Origin: an uncultured Mycoplasmatota bacterium
GTDB taxonomy: Bacteria > Bacillota_I > Bacilli_A > RF39 > UBA660
Reading direction: 5' to 3'
DNA: 64,000 nucleotides
NCBI GenBank assembly: GCA_900546715.1
Contig: UREA01000004.1
Coordinates: 1 to 64,000 of the forward strand
A program made the translations under genes and the position numbers. Shown piece by piece: positions 61,245-64,000 of the stretch (positions are counted from its first letter, which is position 1; every line of letters begins with the position of its first letter). The notes beneath the pieces were generated by a model. The model was not told where the DNA came from and did not search any database. It saw only the letters and a program-made list of their open reading frames with translations.

Positions 61245-63875
61245 TTATTCATCTTTAAAAACCTTAGTTATAATTGGTTTTAATAACTCTAAAACTATAA
61301 AGGCAATTAAATTAACAAGTATTACAAATATAAATTGTGACATATTTATAATTTCTAAACCAAATAATTTACCGGCAGGTGTAAAGAACACTATGATTTG
61401 AATCGCAAATAATACTAATATTCCTAAATTTAGATACTTATTAGAAAATATGCCTTTTTCTATTATTGGTCTTTTTAAACTCCGACAATTATAAGCAAAA
61501 ACAAATTCATTTAACACAATACTAAATAGTGCCATTGTCTGAGCAATACCTTCTCCCATATTTTCAAATAAGAAATATACCAAAATACTAATACCTGCTT
61601 CTAAAATAACTGAAATAATTAAAAATGCTATAAAAAACGGTGTAAATATTCTTTTATTTAAACCATGTGGCTTTTCCTTCATAATATTCTTAGTTGGACC
61701 TTCAAAAGCAAGAGCAATTGATGGTATAGTATCAGCTACCAAATCGATATATAATACATGTATTGCACTAATTATATTACTTCCCATAAACATACCAAGC
61801 AAAATAATAACAATTTCTGTAAAATTACTTGATAAATTATATAACACATTTGTTATAACATTATCATAAATTCTTCTACCATTTTCTACAGCTACAGTAA
61901 TTGTATTATAAGAATCATCGAGCAAAATAATATCTGCAACATTTTTAGTAACATCCGTACCACTCTTACCCATGCCAATTCCCACATTAGCAAGTTTCAT
62001 CGCTGGAGCATCATTTACCCCATCCCCCGTCATTGCAACAACCATTTTTCGTCTTTGTAAAGCCTTAACAATTTGGAGTTTATTCTCAGGACTTACTCTT
62101 GCAAACACAGAATACTTACTAATGCATTCAGCAAGTTCTGATTTTTTCATATTTTTAAGAACTGTAGCATTAATTCCTTCATCATCACTACTTATTATAC
62201 CAACCTCTTTACCTATAGCAAGAGCTGTCTCTAAGTTATCACCAGTAAGCATTATTGGTCTAATTCCTGCACTCTTACAAGCTTCTATTGCTGCTCTTAC
62301 ATTTTTTCTTACAGGATCTTTAAGTCCCACTAATCCCACTAAAATCAAATCATTTTCTTCTTTAAAATAATCTTCTTCTCGCACCTGTTTAGTTTTAACT
62401 TCCTTATATGCAAAAGCAAGCACCTTTAAAGCTTCATGAGAATAATCTTTTTCTATATCTAGATAATTATTTTTGATCTCTTTAGTTAGTTTTGTTTTTT
62501 TACCATCTATTAAAACATATTTACATCTTTTAATTAAATTTTCCAAACTTCCCTTAGTATAAATATAATATTTTTTATCATCTTCATAAATTACACTCAT
62601 TAATTTTCTATCAGAATCAAATGGTAGTTCAAGTTTTTCTTTTTTACTTTTTCTTAAATTTTCTATATTAATTTTATATTTTAATAAATAGTTAGCTAAA
62701 GCAACTTCAACACTATCTCCAAAAAATTTTTTATTATCAAGTGCAGCATTATTACATAAAGCCATAATATCAATTAATTCTGGATTATTTTTAATATCAC
62801 TCAAATTAATTATATTATTATTCGTATAAACTTTGATAACTTCCATTTGATTAGTAGTAAGTGTTCCTGTTTTATCAGTACAAATAGCTTCCGTAGCTCC
62901 TAGAGTTTCAATTGCTGCTAAATTTCTAACAATTGATTTTTTACGAGCCATTTCACTAACTCCAATAGACAATGTTGCAGTTATAGCAATTGGTAAACAT
63001 TCTGGAACACTAGCAACAATCATTGAAATACAAAGCATAAAAACATTTAGCAAAGAATAATCCATGATTATGCCATAACACATAACAAAAGCTACTAAAA
63101 AAGCTGCAATACCTGAAATAAACGAAGATATCTTTTTGATTTTAACTTGTAATGGTGTAATTGGTTCAACTGAAGTATCAATACTAGCAGCAATTTTACC
63201 AAGCTCTGTATCCATACCAATATCAACAACTATTGCTTCTATCTTACCAGCAGTAACTACTGTCCCTGAAAAAACCATGTTTTTACGTTCCGAAATAGTT
63301 AGATTACCATTTAATACTTCATCAGTTTTTTCAACATTTAAACTTTCTCCAGTTAATATTGCCTCATCACATTTAGCAAAATGACTTTCTATAATTCTAG
63401 CATCCGCCGGAACTTTATCACCAGCTTCCAATATTATATAATCACCATTTACTAAGTTAGTTGAATCAATTTCTTCTATTTTACCATCTCTTTTAACAGT
63501 TGTATGAACAGAAGAATAATTCTTAAGTTTTTCAATTGCATCTTCAGCCTTTGATTCTTGTAAATACCCCATTATACAATTAATTAAAGTAGTACCTAAA
63601 ATTACAATTGGTTCCAAAAAATCTCCATCAGTAAATATCGCATAAAATAAAGACATTAAACCTACAACCAATAAAAGAATAATCATTACATTTTTAAATT
63701 GTTTCAAAAATATACTTAATTTACTCTTCTTATTCTTTTCAATTAAAACATTTTTACCAAGTATAGTTTGTCTTTTCCTAGCATCAGCCTCACTTATACC
63801 ATCCATACTTGTTTTATATTCTTTAAATATTTCTTCTTTATTTTTTAAATATGCATCATTCACTATTATCACCAT
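61245..63875 (-). CDS. Calcium-type cation-transporting P-type ATPase
   Basis: This P2-type ATPase (876 residues) probably exports calcium. It has the N-terminal cation ATPase block (GLSEADARKRQ-like, here GISEADARKRQTILGKN), the TGES actuator loop (ILTGESLNVEKTDE), the phosphorylation site DKTGTLTTNQMEV near 327, the KGSLENLIKRC nucleotide site, the MLTGDNLETALAIGKEVGI block, the hinge AMTGDGVNDAPAMKLANVGIGMG and ten membrane helices. The helix 4 motif reads VPECLP in place of the usual VPEGLP. The ion is inferred from the family. The start is uncertain; a TATAAT lies only a few bases upstream, so a shorter form from the GTG at 63863 is possible. Confidence 0.93.
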   Translation of the reverse strand: MVIIVNDAYLKNKEEIFKEYKTSMDGISEADARKRQTILGKNVLIEKNKKSKLSIFLKQFKNVMIILLLVVGLMSLFYAIFTDGDFLEPIVILGTTLINCIMGYLQESKAEDAIEKLKNYSSVHTTVKRDGKIEEIDSTNLVNGDYIILEAGDKVPADARIIESHFAKCDEAILTGESLNVEKTDEVLNGNLTISERKNMVFSGTVVTAGKIEAIVVDIGMDTELGKIAASIDTSVEPITPLQVKIKKISSFISGIAAFLVAFVMCYGIIMDYSLLNVFMLCISMIVASVPECLPIAITATLSIGVSEMARKKSIVRNLAAIETLGATEAICTDKTGTLTTNQMEVIKVYTNNNIINLSDIKNNPELIDIMALCNNAALDNKKFFGDSVEVALANYLLKYKINIENLRKSKKEKLELPFDSDRKLMSVIYEDDKKYYIYTKGSLENLIKRCKYVLIDGKKTKLTKEIKNNYLDIEKDYSHEALKVLAFAYKEVKTKQVREEDYFKEENDLILVGLVGLKDPVRKNVRAAIEACKSAGIRPIMLTGDNLETALAIGKEVGIISSDDEGINATVLKNMKKSELAECISKYSVFARVSPENKLQIVKALQRRKMVVAMTGDGVNDAPAMKLANVGIGMGKSGTDVTKNVADIILLDDSYNTITVAVENGRRIYDNVITNVLYNLSSNFTEIVIILLGMFMGSNIISAIHVLYIDLVADTIPSIALAFEGPTKNIMKEKPHGLNKRIFTPFFIAFLIISVILEAGISILVYFLFENMGEGIAQTMALFSIVLNEFVFAYNCRSLKRPIIEKGIFSNKYLNLGILVLFAIQIIVFFTPAGKLFGLEIINMSQFIFVILVNLIAFIVLELLKPIITKVFKDE

Positions 63876-63904
63876 TACTATTATATAACAATATTAAACC
63901 AAAA

Positions 63905-63937
63905 ACAAAAAATTTAAGACGAATCTTAAATTTTTTA
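63905..63937. terminator. Terminator of the gene entering from the right
   Basis: AATTTAAGA and TCTTAAATT pair around CGAA, flanked by runs of A and T, so it can work in both directions. Confidence 0.65.
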
Positions 63938-63939
63938 CA

Positions 63940-64000
63940 CTATTTTTTCTTTTTATTTTTCTTCTTCTTTTTATTATTGTTTATATTATCATAAACTATT
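63940..64000 (-). CDS. Lysine-rich C-terminus of a gene cut by the window edge
   Basis: On the minus strand the last codons before a TAG at 63940-63942 read IVYDNINN followed by a lysine- and asparagine-rich tail. A terminator follows. Only about 19 residues are visible, so no function can be given. Lysine-rich tails occur on several proteins of this genome, for example RecA and TagO. Confidence 0.45.
   Translation of the reverse strand, partial: IVYDNINNNKKKKKNKKKK

Noticed and set aside
61972..62370. Plus-strand ORF of 132 codons opposite the P-type ATPase
   Set aside because: It lies opposite the conserved hinge region of the ATPase and has no motif or start signal.

Overview
The window comes from a very AT-rich, low-GC Gram-positive genome (Bacillota). 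It uses the standard genetic code: TGA works as a stop, for example in the M16 pair at the left edge. It carries endospore genes (spoVAC-spoVAD-spoVAE, a sporulation sigma factor, a CotY/CotZ-type coat protein), wall teichoic acid-type genes and a LexA-like box at recA. I infer an uncultivated, small-genome, spore-forming gut-type Bacilli/Mollicutes relative; species cannot be told from this sequence. I see no rRNA, tRNA or CRISPR array.

Layout. 1-4 kb: two M16 peptidase homologues, an HD dGTPase and a radical SAM protein, all on the minus strand. 4-7.8 kb: a plus-strand ABC exporter pair. 7.8-11.8 kb: recA, then a compact forespore operon (STAS protein, sigma factor, spoVAC/D/E) preceded by a Spo0A-box-like site. 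11.8-15.3 kb: an LCP wall ligase, a small membrane protein, a surface protein broken by an in-frame stop, and an autoregulated XRE regulator. 15.34-15.98 kb: no protein gene, but a clear minus-strand structured RNA with its own promoter and terminator, three tandem 12-mers and a GC-rich hairpin. 16-24.4 kb: a YihY/sensor/anchored-protein operon, then pcrA, a nucleotidyltransferase and ligA. 24.4-29.7 kb: lemA with three DUF2207 paralogues. 29.9-33.2 kb: coat protein, RNase Y, a Panacea-type toxin-antitoxin pair and a tiny ORF that looks like the stump of an AAA ATPase.

33.3-57.8 kb is one large surface-glycopolymer locus read leftward from tagO. It includes two separate ABC exporters, an amino-sugar nucleotide trio (4,6-dehydratase, reductase, 2-epimerase), tagD, three TagB/TagF-like polymerases (one interrupted by an in-frame TAA), many glycosyltransferases, an FkbM methyltransferase and two polymerase-like membrane proteins fused to different glycosyltransferases. 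TagO would start a lipid-linked chain, the TagA/TagB/TagF-type enzymes would build it, the exporters would move it out, and the LCP protein would attach it to peptidoglycan.

57.9-60.3 kb is a decaying toxin-antitoxin island: an MqsR-like toxin and a Fic gene, both frameshifted by small tandem indels, around an intact MqsA-Panacea composite antitoxin. The window ends with an unusual GIY-YIG/HTH/membrane-tail protein and a P-type calcium-type ATPase.

Most promising for novelty: the orphan RNA at 15.5-15.8 kb, the sporulation sigma operon lacking spoIIAB with a STAS partner lacking the phospho-serine, the MqsA-Panacea island, and the Wzy-glycosyltransferase fusions.
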